Part shown: piece by piece, positions 8,927-17,159 of the stretch
How positions within the stretch are numbered: position 1 is the stretch's first letter
Layout of the letters: each line of letters opens with the position of its first letter
NCBI RefSeq assembly: GCF_000686025.1
Contig: NZ_JMLQ01000006.1
Coordinates: 1 to 64,000 of the forward strand
Length of the DNA: 64,000 bases
Source of the DNA: Rhodococcus sp. UNC23MFCrub1.1
GTDB taxonomy: Bacteria > Actinomycetota > Actinomycetes > Mycobacteriales > Mycobacteriaceae
Direction of reading: 5' to 3'
The notes under the pieces: model-generated
Database searches by the model: none
Told to the model about the DNA's origin: nothing
What the model saw: only the letters and a program-made list of their open reading frames with translations
Translations under genes and position numbers: made by a program

Positions 8927-9706
8927 ATGGATCGCCCCGTGGTCGCCCTCGAGAACGCCGACGCCGTGTACGAGTACTACCGGGAGCATCAGCAGAATCG
9001 ACGCGTCACGCGGCTCGCCTACGGGGCTCTCGCCGGACGGTTCCGACCCCGCGTCCGGTACGGCGACGGTGCTCGCGAACGCCTCCGCGCCCTCATCTAC
9101 GACGACACGCGGTTCATCCTGGCCGTGAACCACGTCAGCGAGACCGACCCGTACACGGTCGCCGCCGCCGCGTGGTCCAGCGCGCTGCGACCCGTCATCG
9201 GCCGCACCCGCGTCCTGGCCAAGGACGAGCTGTTCGTCGAGACCGAACCGAACCGCCCGCGGACCCGCCGCATCGCCGAGCGGACGTCGCAACGACGTCG
9301 CATCGAGATGATGGGCGGCATCCCGGTGTTCCGCAGCCGCGACCACGGTCTGCGCGCCGTGTCTCGGGCCGGCAATCTCATGATGGACGTGTGTGCCGAA
9401 AGGCTTTCTCGTGGTGACGATCTCGCGATCTTCCCGGAGGGCACGTGCAACGACGGTGATCCGACGGTGCTCCAGCACGTCGGGAGCGGGATCGGGCACA
9501 TCGTCGCGCGCGCACGGACTCGCGGCGTCGAACCGAGGCTCGTGGTGATGGGGCTGCACTACGGACCGCCGCCCGGCAGGTACCGCTCGGCGAGCGTGCA
9601 CATCGACGTGCCGGACATCGTGCTCCCCGACAAGCCGGTCTCCATCGCGCGCACCGTCGCCGAGTACCTTCAGGTGGCCGTGGAGTTGTCGGTCCGCCAG
9701 TACTGA
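8927..9706 (+). CDS. lysophospholipid-type acyltransferase (PlsC family)
   Basis: A 259-residue 1-acyl-sn-glycerol-3-phosphate acyltransferase-like protein. The catalytic HX4D motif is NHVSETD near residue 67 and the substrate-binding motif is FPEGT. There is no clear transmembrane helix, so it is probably a peripheral membrane enzyme acylating a lysophospholipid or related glycolipid. The open frame extends much further upstream but is antisense to ndh there; ATG 8927, 6 nt after a TACGAT box, is the sensible start. Divergent from ndh. Confidence 0.85.
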   Translation: MDRPVVALENADAVYEYYREHQQNRRVTRLAYGALAGRFRPRVRYGDGARERLRALIYDDTRFILAVNHVSETDPYTVAAAAWSSALRPVIGRTRVLAKDELFVETEPNRPRTRRIAERTSQRRRIEMMGGIPVFRSRDHGLRAVSRAGNLMMDVCAERLSRGDDLAIFPEGTCNDGDPTVLQHVGSGIGHIVARARTRGVEPRLVVMGLHYGPPPGRYRSASVHIDVPDIVLPDKPVSIARTVAEYLQVAVELSVRQY

Positions 9707-9753
9707 CTGGTGTTTTTGTCCGGTCGGACCGAAATGTCATGTGCTGCATCGTT

Positions 9754-9775
9754 GTTCACATTCGGTTCGGCTCCT
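9754..9775 (+). promoter_or_regulatory. possible PHO box upstream of the phosphatase
   Basis: GTTCACATTCG is followed immediately by GTTCGGCTCCT, two 11-nt direct repeat units that begin GTTC. This is the architecture of actinobacterial PhoP boxes (GTTCACC repeats). It lies about 50 bp before the start of a phosphatase gene. Only the first unit fits the consensus well. Confidence 0.35.
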
Positions 9776-9826
9776 GCTCGCCTGCCGTGCGCCTGACGTC
9801 GAGGTGACGGGAGCAGCGTCGTCTCC

Positions 9827-11545
9827 ATGGTGGAGAACGCACTGAATCCGGCCGGGGAGATCGTCGACACAGGAGTCCCCGCCCACATCGCGGCGAACGC
9901 TTCCATCGCCGAGCAGCACGACTGGCACCTGAGCAATCTCCGTCGCCATCGGGTGTCCCGTCGCAACTTCCTCGTGGGTGCTGCCGCCGTCGCCGCGGCG
10001 GCCGGGGTGGGAAACCCCGGTTGGAATCGCGTCGCCTACGCGCAGGACGCGCCGCTGACCGTCGGAGGACGGCATCTCTCCTTCGGCTCCGACGCCGCGA
10101 CGCAGCTCCGGTTCTCGGCGCAGCTCTCCCGCAATCCCGGACTCACCGGGGTGTTTCTCGACCACGGTCCGACCCCGGCACTGGGCGCCACGACGTCGGC
10201 CGAGGTGCGCAACCTGGTGAGCCAGGTACCGCGGTCCGACGGCGGCATCCTGGCGGCCGAGCAGTTCTACGTGCACGTTCCGGTGGACGGGCTTACTCCG
10301 CGTCTTCCGCACTACTACCGGTGGCGCACCGCCGACGGCTACGTCAGCGATGTCCGCAGTGCCGCACCGGCTCTGCCGCCGGGCCGGCTCGCGCCGTTCC
10401 GGTTCACGATGATGGGAGATCAAGGCGTCGACGAGACGCCGACCCAGCCTCCCGGCCTGAAGCCCGGTGACTACGACGATCTGTACTACAAGCCCGACAA
10501 CGAGCCGTCGGCCAAGCACGCGGCCAACATCGTGCGCCAGATCGCCGACTCGCGGCCCGACTTCCACATCCTCGCGGGCGACATCGCGTACGCGGACCCG
10601 TCGGGACAGGGCCGCACTCCTCGCTTCGTACCCAGTGGCGGCACCGTCGACAAGGCCTTCGACAAGTTCAACCCGTACGTCTGGGACGGCTACCTCGCGG
10701 CGATCGAGCAGAGCGCGGCGTCGACGCCCTGGCTCTTCGCGACCGGAAATCACGACATGGAGGCGCTGTACGGGCCGAACGGATACGGCGGCCACGCAGC
10801 ACGATTGGACCAGCCGGACAACGGCCCCGCCGGGTGCCCGTCGGTCTACTCGTTCGTCCACGGCAACGTCGCCGTGCTCTCGCTCGACGCCAACGACGTC
10901 TCGAACGAGATCCGCGCGAACACGGGCTACAGCGGCGGACGTCAGACGGGATGGGTGGAGTCGACCCTGGCGCGCTACCGGGCCGATCCGGCCGTCGACT
11001 TCATCGTCTGCTTCTTCCACCACTGCGCGTACTCGACGACGAAGGACCACGCGAGCGACGGCGGCGTCCGCAGTGCGTGGGCGGGGCTCTTCGACCGGTA
11101 CCACGTCGATGTGGTGCTGCAGGCGCACAACCACGTGTTCGAGCGGTCCGATCCGATCCGCGGCGGCTCGCCGACCCGCGTCGCCGGTGACCGGTCGGAG
11201 GTCACCTCGGTCTCGGACGGCACCGTCTACTACACGGTGGGCGGCGGTGGGCGCCCGCGTTACGGGTTCCAGGACGGCGAACCCGAGAGCTACCGCGGCA
11301 ACGAGGTGGCCGACACGTCGGTGCCGAACAGCTACGTCGTCGCCGCGGACGGTTCGAAGGTGCCCGAGTCGCTCACCTGGTCACGGGTGCGATTCCGCAA
11401 CTATTCGTTCGTCCGCGCGGACGTGACGCCCGGGATCCCCGGCATCACACCGAGTCGGATGCGCATCTCCGCGGTCGACGAGTACGGGCGGGAGTTCGAC
11501 GAGGTCACCTTCCGTCGCGAGCTGCCGCTCGCGTTCGGCAGCTAG
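9827..11545 (+). CDS. Tat-exported purple-acid-phosphatase-like metallophosphoesterase
   Basis: A 572-residue exported protein. The Tat signal has SRRNFLVGAAAVAAAAG at about residues 44-60. A fibronectin-like N-terminal domain follows, then a calcineurin-like catalytic domain with metal-binding blocks MMGDQG, LAGDIAYAD, ATGNHD, FFHHCAY and QAHNHVFER, the order seen in purple acid phosphatases. It should hydrolyse phosphate esters outside the membrane. A possible PHO box precedes it. ATG 9827 is directly followed by GTG, an equally possible start. The stop codon lies inside the first copy of a palindrome array shared with the convergent VOC gene. Confidence 0.9.
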   Translation: MVENALNPAGEIVDTGVPAHIAANASIAEQHDWHLSNLRRHRVSRRNFLVGAAAVAAAAGVGNPGWNRVAYAQDAPLTVGGRHLSFGSDAATQLRFSAQLSRNPGLTGVFLDHGPTPALGATTSAEVRNLVSQVPRSDGGILAAEQFYVHVPVDGLTPRLPHYYRWRTADGYVSDVRSAAPALPPGRLAPFRFTMMGDQGVDETPTQPPGLKPGDYDDLYYKPDNEPSAKHAANIVRQIADSRPDFHILAGDIAYADPSGQGRTPRFVPSGGTVDKAFDKFNPYVWDGYLAAIEQSAASTPWLFATGNHDMEALYGPNGYGGHAARLDQPDNGPAGCPSVYSFVHGNVAVLSLDANDVSNEIRANTGYSGGRQTGWVESTLARYRADPAVDFIVCFFHHCAYSTTKDHASDGGVRSAWAGLFDRYHVDVVLQAHNHVFERSDPIRGGSPTRVAGDRSEVTSVSDGTVYYTVGGGGRPRYGFQDGEPESYRGNEVADTSVPNSYVVAADGSKVPESLTWSRVRFRNYSFVRADVTPGIPGITPSRMRISAVDEYGREFDEVTFRRELPLAFGS

Positions 11546-11638
11546 CTGCCGGCCATGTGACCGTCGGCAGCTAGCTGCCGGCCATGTGACCGTCGGCAGC
11601 TAGCTGCCGGCCATGTGACCGTCGGCAGCTAGCTGCCG
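11536..11638. repeat. four-copy tandem palindrome array between convergent genes
   Basis: CGGCAGCTAGCTGCCG, a perfect 16-bp palindrome, occurs at 11536-11551, 11565-11580, 11594-11609 and 11623-11638 with an exact 29-bp period; the 13-bp spacers (GCCATGTGACCGT) are identical. The TAG in copy 1 is the stop codon of the phosphatase gene, and the complementary TAG in copy 4 is the stop codon of the VOC gene. In RNA each copy folds as a 6-bp GC-rich stem with a CUAG loop, so the array probably acts as a bidirectional terminator. Confidence 0.9.
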
Positions 11639-12033
11639 GCGATGTTCACCATCCAGCCGATCCCGAACCGGTCGGTGAGTATCCCGAAGGTGTCGCCCCA
11701 CGGGGCCGTCTCGAGCGGGACGCCGAGGGTGCCGCCCGCGGCGAGCGCGTCCCAGTAGCCGCGCAGTTCTGGCTCGTCGTCGCCGCTCAGGGACACCGTG
11801 CCGTTGGTGCTCACCTCCATCGACGACGGAGTGTCGGCGCCCATCAGCGTGAAGCCGCTCAGGGTGTCGAGCTGACCGTGCATGACGTTGCCCGACTCGG
11901 ACTCCTCGACGGGCATGCCCGAGTCACCGAACGTCGACAGCGTGAGTTCTCCGCCGAACACGGTGCGATAGAACTCCATCGCTTCCCGCGCCGTGTCCCG
12001 GAACGACAGGTACGGATTCAGTCGGGTCGTCAT
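11629..12033 (-). CDS. VOC family protein (PhnB-like)
   Basis: A 134-residue glyoxalase/bleomycin-resistance-fold protein. The opening LNPYLSFRDTAREAMEFY and the segment YRTVFGGEL are typical of the PhnB-like branch, which usually has no assigned enzymatic activity. The C-terminus ends APWGDTFGILTDRFGIGWMVN as in full-length relatives, followed by IAGS. GAAAGAGGC precedes ATG 12031-12033. The final residues and stop are encoded within the palindrome array. Confidence 0.85.
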   Translation of the reverse strand: MTTRLNPYLSFRDTAREAMEFYRTVFGGELTLSTFGDSGMPVEESESGNVMHGQLDTLSGFTLMGADTPSSMEVSTNGTVSLSGDDEPELRGYWDALAAGGTLGVPLETAPWGDTFGILTDRFGIGWMVNIAGS

Positions 12034-12137
12034 GGTGAGCCTCTTTCTCGAGCAGGGGTGGTCCGCCGACTCCTGTGACTTGATAGAAAGAGTGGGAGCC
12101 GCGGGGTTTCGGGGCCGAGATGAGAAAGAGGGTAGTC

Positions 12138-12896
12138 GTGAGCGAGCAGGTCAGGACAGCAATCGTCACGGGAAGTGCGCGAGGAATCGGTGCCGCCGTC
12201 GCCCGACGTCTCGCCGCGGACGGCTTCGGTGTCGCCGTCGTCGATCTCGACGAGGCGGCGTGTGCCGGCACGGTCGACGCGATCACCGCAGCCGGTGGTC
12301 AGGCCATCGCCGTCGGCGCGAACGTCGCGGACGAGCAGTCGGTCGTCTCTGCGGTCGAGCGCATCGCCACCGACTTCGGGGCGCCCACGGTGCTGGTGAA
12401 CAACGCCGGCATCCTGCGCGACAATCTTCTCTTCAAGATGTCGGTCGACGACTGGGACGCCGTGCTCGGCGTGCATCTGCGCGGATCGTTCCTCATGTCC
12501 CGCGAGGTGCAGAAGCATCAGGTCGAGGCCAAGTGGGGACGCATCGTCAACCTGTCGTCCACCTCGGCGCTGGGCAACCGCGGTCAGGCCAACTACGCGG
12601 CCGCCAAGGCCGGCATGCAGGGCTTCACCAAGACCCTCGCCATCGAGCTGGGCCGCTACAACGTCACCGTCAACGCGATCGCACCCGGCTTCATCGAGAC
12701 GGAGATGACGGCGGCGACGGCCGAGCGCGTCGGCGTGCCGTTCGAGGACTTCAAGAAGGGTGCCGCGTCGCAGATCCCGGTCAACCGCATCGGTCAGCCC
12801 GAGGACATCGCCCACACGGCATCCTTCTTCTGCAGTGAGGGTGCAGGATTCGTGTCCGGCCAGGTCGTGTACGTCGCGGGCGGGCCGAAAGACTGA
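12138..12896 (+). CDS. short-chain dehydrogenase/reductase, FabG-like
   Basis: A 252-residue SDR with the cofactor motif TGSARGIG, the NNAG structural motif, and the catalytic Ser (LSSTSAL) and YAAAK pair. The end (GQVVYVAGGPKD) is typical of 3-oxoacyl-ACP reductase-like SDRs, which reduce beta-keto groups with NAD(P)H. The GTG at 12138 is preferred because GAAAGAGGG precedes it; an in-frame ATG at 12120 lies upstream of that site. A phosphoesterase gene follows after 1 bp, so they form an operon. Confidence 0.85.
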   Translation: MSEQVRTAIVTGSARGIGAAVARRLAADGFGVAVVDLDEAACAGTVDAITAAGGQAIAVGANVADEQSVVSAVERIATDFGAPTVLVNNAGILRDNLLFKMSVDDWDAVLGVHLRGSFLMSREVQKHQVEAKWGRIVNLSSTSALGNRGQANYAAAKAGMQGFTKTLAIELGRYNVTVNAIAPGFIETEMTAATAERVGVPFEDFKKGAASQIPVNRIGQPEDIAHTASFFCSEGAGFVSGQVVYVAGGPKD

Positions 12897-12897
12897 C

Positions 12898-13389
12898 GTG
12901 AAGTTGCTGCTGCTCGCCGACACCCACGTCCCCACCCGCGCGCGGGATCTGCCCGCCGCGGTGTGGGACGCGGTGGACGCGGCCGACCTGGTGGTGCACG
13001 CGGGTGACTGGATGGCGCCGTCATTGCTGGACGCGCTCGAGGAACGGTCGACCGATCTGCTCGCCTGCTGGGGCAACAACGACGGTGACGATCTCCGTGC
13101 GCGGTTGCCGGAGGTCGCACGGCGGACGGTGGAGGGTGTGCGCATGGTCGTCACGCACGAGACAGGGGCGAAGGGGGGACGGGAGAAGCGGATGGACGCG
13201 CAGTTCCCGGACACCGACCTGCTCGTGTTCGGGCACAGCCACATTCCGTGGGACACGCTGTCCTCCAACGGGATGCGCCTGCTCAACCCGGGCTCGCCGA
13301 CCGACCGTCGGCGGCAACCGCACTGCACCTACATGACGCTGACCCTGAGCGGCGGTGCCGTCTCGGACGTCGTGGTGCACGAGCTGTGA
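12898..13389 (+). CDS. metallophosphoesterase, YfcE/MJ0936 type
   Basis: A 163-residue calcineurin-like phosphoesterase. Metal-binding blocks are LLADTHVP, VVHAGDW, CWGNND, VVTHET and FGHSHIP, complete for the small single-domain family whose members cleave phosphodiesters in vitro. The physiological substrate is unknown. GTG 12898 follows the SDR stop by one base, and its own stop overlaps the next GTG by 4 bp (GTGA). The SDR, phosphoesterase and S4 genes are therefore translationally coupled. Confidence 0.85.
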   Translation: MKLLLLADTHVPTRARDLPAAVWDAVDAADLVVHAGDWMAPSLLDALEERSTDLLACWGNNDGDDLRARLPEVARRTVEGVRMVVTHETGAKGGREKRMDAQFPDTDLLVFGHSHIPWDTLSSNGMRLLNPGSPTDRRRQPHCTYMTLTLSGGAVSDVVVHEL

Positions 13390-13754
13390 CGCGCATCGAC
13401 GCCTGGACGTGGTCGGTGCGGCTGTTCAAGACGCGCTCCGCCGCCGCGTCGGCGTGCCGCGGCGGACACGTGAAGATCAACGGCAGTGCCGCCAAGCCGG
13501 CGCAGCACGTGGTGCCCGGTGACGAGGTACGCATCCGCGCAGGGGGATTCGAGAAGATCGTCGAGGTCACTCAGCTCGTGAACAAGCGAGTGGGAGCCCC
13601 GGCCGCGGTGGCGTGCTACATCGACCGGAGCCCGCCCCCACCGCCACGGGAACTGTTCGCCGCAGTGCCCGTTCGCGATCGCGGAGCCGGGAGGCCGACG
13701 AAGCGGGACCGGCGCGAGATCGACCGGTTGCGGGCGGCACCGCCGAGCGAGTGA
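13386..13754 (+). CDS. S4 RNA-binding domain protein, Hsp15 (HslR)-like
   Basis: A 122-residue protein with an N-terminal S4 domain (RIDAWTWSVRLFKTRSAA ... GGHVKINGS ... VVPGDEVRI). A Pro-rich linker and a basic tail (GRPTKRDRREIDRLR) follow. Hsp15 of E. coli binds stalled 50S subunits carrying peptidyl-tRNA and helps recycle them; actinobacterial homologues are assumed to do similar work. The start is GTG 13386, overlapping the upstream stop. It ends 24 bp from the convergent fadE25 end. Confidence 0.82.
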   Translation: MTRIDAWTWSVRLFKTRSAAASACRGGHVKINGSAAKPAQHVVPGDEVRIRAGGFEKIVEVTQLVNKRVGAPAAVACYIDRSPPPPPRELFAAVPVRDRGAGRPTKRDRREIDRLRAAPPSE

Positions 13755-13778
13755 CGCACGGCGGTCCCGCCACCGGCG

Positions 13779-14936
13779 TCAGCGCAGCAGTGCTCGCGAC
13801 ATGACGACGCGCTGGATCTGGTTGGTGCCCTCGTAGATCTGCGTGATCTTGGCGTCACGCATCATGCGCTCGACCGGGAAGTCGCGCGTGTAGCCGGCGC
13901 CACCGAAGAGCTGCACCGCGTCGGTGGTCACCTTCATGGCGACGTCCGAGGCGAAGCACTTGGAGGCGGCGGAGATGAAGCCGAGGTTCTTCTCGCCGCG
14001 CTCGGCGCGAGCGGCTGCCGAGTACACCATGAGGCGGGCCGCCTCGATCTCCATCGCCATGTCGGCGAGCATGAACTCGACGCCCTGGAACGTGCTGATG
14101 GCCTTGCCGAACTGCTTGCGGTCCTTGGTGTACGCGATGGCCGCGTCGAGAGCGCCCTGCGCGATGCCGACGGCCTGCGCGCCGATGGTGGGACGGGTGT
14201 GGTCGAGCGTCGCGAGTGCCGTCTTGAAGCCGGTGCCGGGCTCACCGATGATGCGGTCTCCGGGGATGCGGCAGTTCTCGAAGTACAGCTCGCGGGTGGG
14301 GCTGCCCTTGATGCCGAGCTTGCGCTCCTTCTCGCCGACAGAGAAGCCCTCGTCGTCCTTGTGCACCATGAACGCCGAGATGCCGTTGGCCTTCTTCTCG
14401 GGATCGGTGACGGCCATGACGGTGTACCAGGTCGACTTGCCGGCGTTGGTGATCCACGCCTTCGAGCCGTTCAGGATCCAGTCGTCGCCGTCCGCCTTGG
14501 CGCGGGTCTTCATGCCGGCGGCGTCGGAGCCCGCCTCACGCTCGGACAGTCCGTAGGAGGCCATCTCGCCCTCGGCGATGGAGGGCAGCACCTTCTGCTT
14601 GAGGTCCTCGTTGCCGCTGAGGATGAGGCCCATGGTGCCGAGCTTGTTCACGGCGGGGATAAGGGAGGAGGAACCGCACACGCGGGCGACCTCCTCGATC
14701 ACCATGCAGGCCGCGACGGAGTCGGCGCCCTGGCCGCCGTACTCCTCGGGAATGTGCACCGCGTTGAAGCCGGAGGCGTTGAGAGCCTTCAGTGCCTCCT
14801 CGGGGAAGCGCTCCTGCTCGTCGACCTCGGTGGCGTACGGCGCGATCTCCTTCTCGGAGAGTGCGCGGATGGCCTCGCGGAGCTCGTTGTGCTCGTCGGC
14901 GAGCTGGAAGAGGTCGAAGCTGGGGTTGCCGGCCAT
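13779..14936 (-). CDS. fadE25: acyl-CoA dehydrogenase, FadE25 type
   Basis: A 385-residue FAD-dependent acyl-CoA dehydrogenase that matches my recollection of M. tuberculosis FadE25 (Rv3274c, 389 aa) over nearly its whole length. Signatures seen are the opening AGNPSFDLF, LSEREAGSDA (FAD/substrate region), AYTKDRKQFG, and YEGTNQIQR with the catalytic-base Glu region. It catalyses alpha,beta-dehydrogenation of acyl-CoAs, passing electrons to ETF. ATG 14934-14936 is chosen from family length. Two copies of a 17-bp palindrome lie in the divergent region upstream. Confidence 0.9.
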   Translation of the reverse strand: MAGNPSFDLFQLADEHNELREAIRALSEKEIAPYATEVDEQERFPEEALKALNASGFNAVHIPEEYGGQGADSVAACMVIEEVARVCGSSSLIPAVNKLGTMGLILSGNEDLKQKVLPSIAEGEMASYGLSEREAGSDAAGMKTRAKADGDDWILNGSKAWITNAGKSTWYTVMAVTDPEKKANGISAFMVHKDDEGFSVGEKERKLGIKGSPTRELYFENCRIPGDRIIGEPGTGFKTALATLDHTRPTIGAQAVGIAQGALDAAIAYTKDRKQFGKAISTFQGVEFMLADMAMEIEAARLMVYSAAARAERGEKNLGFISAASKCFASDVAMKVTTDAVQLFGGAGYTRDFPVERMMRDAKITQIYEGTNQIQRVVMSRALLR

Positions 14937-14966
14937 GGGATGTCCGTTCGTCGTGGTGAGAGGGTC

Positions 14967-15047
14967 GTGGCACTCGGTGCCACGGAATGTGGCCAGCGTA
15001 CCGGACCGACCGGCCGGTGACCATGGCTGCGTGGCACTTGGTGTCAC
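14967..15047. promoter_or_regulatory. paired 17-bp palindromes in divergent fadE25/acyltransferase promoter
   Basis: GTGGCAC-TCG-GTGCCAC at 14967-14983 is perfect. GTGGCAC-TTG-GTGTCAC at 15031-15047 has one mismatch. Their centres are 64 bp apart, close to six helical turns. Both lie between the divergent starts, so a dimeric repressor could bind both and contact itself. I do not recognise the motif as that of a known regulator. Confidence 0.6.
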
Positions 15048-15088
15048 TGGTCACGTGTGGGTGCTCCGGACCCGTACCGTCCGTCCCT

Positions 15089-15094
15089 TATTCT
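15089..15094 (+). promoter_or_regulatory. -10 box for the OatA-like acyltransferase
   Basis: TATTCT ends 7 nt before GTG 15102, with no ribosome binding site at any candidate start. This favours 15102 over the in-frame GTG codons at 15057 and 15096. Confidence 0.4.
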
Positions 15095-15101
15095 GGTGGT
15101 C

Positions 15102-17159
15102 GTGCACCACCAGGCGACGACCCGTGCGCCGGGTGCCCGGGCAGTCGGCGCGCGCAGGCCGGGCCACCGCGTCGATCTGGACGGTCTCCGCGGGCTGGCG
15201 ATCGCCCTCGTGGTCGTCTTCCACATCTGGTTCGGCAGGGTCTCGGGCGGTGTCGACGTCTTCCTCGTCCTGTCCGGCTTCTTCTTCACGTCGATGGTGC
15301 TGCGCCGCGTCGAGCGAGCCGACGGTCCGGTCCTGCGGCCCCTCGTCGTCCGCACCGCCCGACGCCTGTACCCCGCGGCGGTGGTGGTGTTCGGCGCGGT
15401 GGCCCTCTGGACCGTGTGGGACAGACCCTTCACGATGTGGGACGCGACGACGCGGCAGCTCCTCGCGTCGCTGGCGTACGTCCAGAACTGGGAGCTCGCG
15501 CGGACCGCGTCCGACTACGCGGCGGCCGATCTGTCGGTCAGTCCGCTCCAGCACCTGTGGTCGATGTCCGTGCAGGTGCAGTTCTACGTCGGTGTCACGG
15601 CCGTGGTGTTCCTCGTCGCCGCGGCGTGCCGTCGGTGTGGTCGTCGGGACCTGACCACACCGGTGCTGGTGTCGGTGCTCGCGGTCGCCGCCGCGGTGTC
15701 GTTCACCTATGCGGCCGACATCGGCCGCACCCACCAGGGGTGGGCCTACTACGACACCGGGGCGCGGACGTGGGAACTCGCTGTCGGCGCGATCGCCGGG
15801 CTGGTGATCGGTCGAGCGGTGCTGCCGGCCGCGCTACGGGCCGCGGCCGCCGTCGTCGGACTTGCCGCACTGGTGGGCTGTGGGTTCCTCGTCGACGGTG
15901 CGGCGCAGTTCCCCGGTCCTGCCGCGCTGGTGCCGGTCGGGGCCGCGATGCTGCTGGTGCTTGCCGGTGCGGGTGCTCCCGAGTCACGAGCACCGGCCGT
16001 GACCCGTGCTCTCGAGTCCCGCCCACTGCAGTTCCTCGGCTCCATCGCCTACCCGCTGTACCTGTGGCACTGGCCGATCCTCATCGCGGTGCTCGGAACC
16101 GGGCACTCGGTGACCGTGGTGACGGGATCCGCCGTGGTGGTCGTCTCGATCGCCCTGGCCGTCGCCACACGCTCGTGGGTGGAGGAGCCGGTGCACCGTC
16201 GGGGCGCGGGCCGCGGCGTCCTCACCGCCCTGGTGACCGTCGGAGCGATCGGCCTCGCCGCGGCGAGCGCGACCTGGCAGGGCTACCTCGATCGAGCGAC
16301 GGCCCAGCCGACCGCCGACGTGAGCTCCGACGATCGCTACCCGGGGGCGCTCGCGCTCGTCGACGGTGTTCCCGTGCCGGACGCTCCGATGCGACCCACC
16401 GTGCTCGATGCGGACCTGGACCTGCCGCAGTCGACGCTGGACGGCTGCATCGCGGACATGACGCAGCGCGAGGTGATCTCGTGCGTGTACGGCGATCCCG
16501 ACGCGACGCGCACCCTTGCCGTGGCCGGGGGATCGCATGCCGAGCACTGGCTCCCCGCACTCGACCGGATCGGCCGGGATCGCGGGTTCGCCGTGGTGAC
16601 CTACCTCAAGATGGGGTGCCCGCTCGACATCGGCGAGCCGCTCCTGGTGGATCTGCCCTACCCGGACTGCCGGGACTGGTCCTCGGACGTGCTCGACATC
16701 CTCGCGTCGGACCGCCCCGACTGGGTGTTCACCACCTCGACGCGGCCGAGCCCCACGGAGTTCGGCGACGTCACACCCGACGCGTACCTCGACGTCTGGG
16801 CACGCTTCTCCGCGCTCGCTCTTCCCGTCGTGGCCGTGCGGGACACTCCGTGGCTCAGCCGGGAGGGCGTCCCGTATCGCGCCGCGGACTGCCTTGCCGA
16901 CGGCGGCGACAGCGAGTCGTGCGGACTGCCGCGCAGCGAGGTCCTGTCCGAGATCGATCCGGCCCGCGCCGCGTCGCTGCCGTTCCCCTCGGTGGTTCCC
17001 GTCGACTTCTCCGATGCGGTCTGCGGTCCCGACGTGTGTCGCGTCGTCGAAGGAAACGTGCTGGTCTACCACGATTCCCACCACCTGTCGGCGACGTACG
17101 TCCGGTCGCTCGTGCCGGTGGTCGACAGCACGCTCGGCGAGGTCACGGGGTGGTGGTGA
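15102..17159 (+). CDS. membrane acyltransferase with SGNH-type C-terminal domain (OatA-like)
   Basis: About 685 residues. The N-terminal half is an acyltransferase-3 domain with about ten membrane helices, including DLDGLRGLAIALVVVFHIW (catalytic His) and GGVDVFLVLSGFF. The C-terminal half is an extracytoplasmic SGNH-like domain with AGGSHAEHW (GxS block) and a late YHDSHHLS motif carrying Asp and His. OatA-type proteins move acetyl groups across the membrane and O-acylate cell-wall glycans or glycolipids; the acceptor is unknown here. No ribosome binding site is seen; GTG 15102 is picked from the TATTCT box, with 15057 possible. It overlaps the convergent tetR end by 17 bp. Confidence 0.85.
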   Translation: MHHQATTRAPGARAVGARRPGHRVDLDGLRGLAIALVVVFHIWFGRVSGGVDVFLVLSGFFFTSMVLRRVERADGPVLRPLVVRTARRLYPAAVVVFGAVALWTVWDRPFTMWDATTRQLLASLAYVQNWELARTASDYAAADLSVSPLQHLWSMSVQVQFYVGVTAVVFLVAAACRRCGRRDLTTPVLVSVLAVAAAVSFTYAADIGRTHQGWAYYDTGARTWELAVGAIAGLVIGRAVLPAALRAAAAVVGLAALVGCGFLVDGAAQFPGPAALVPVGAAMLLVLAGAGAPESRAPAVTRALESRPLQFLGSIAYPLYLWHWPILIAVLGTGHSVTVVTGSAVVVVSIALAVATRSWVEEPVHRRGAGRGVLTALVTVGAIGLAAASATWQGYLDRATAQPTADVSSDDRYPGALALVDGVPVPDAPMRPTVLDADLDLPQSTLDGCIADMTQREVISCVYGDPDATRTLAVAGGSHAEHWLPALDRIGRDRGFAVVTYLKMGCPLDIGEPLLVDLPYPDCRDWSSDVLDILASDRPDWVFTTSTRPSPTEFGDVTPDAYLDVWARFSALALPVVAVRDTPWLSREGVPYRAADCLADGGDSESCGLPRSEVLSEIDPARAASLPFPSVVPVDFSDAVCGPDVCRVVEGNVLVYHDSHHLSATYVRSLVPVVDSTLGEVTGWW

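Noticed and set aside
9719..9731. CGGTC-G-GACCG palindrome after the acyltransferase gene as a terminator
   Set aside because: The stem is only 5 bp and the T-run lies on its upstream side, so the evidence is too weak.
12594..13328. Minus-strand frame of 432 codons across the SDR and phosphoesterase genes
   Set aside because: It has no recognisable domain and shadows two well-supported plus-strand genes.
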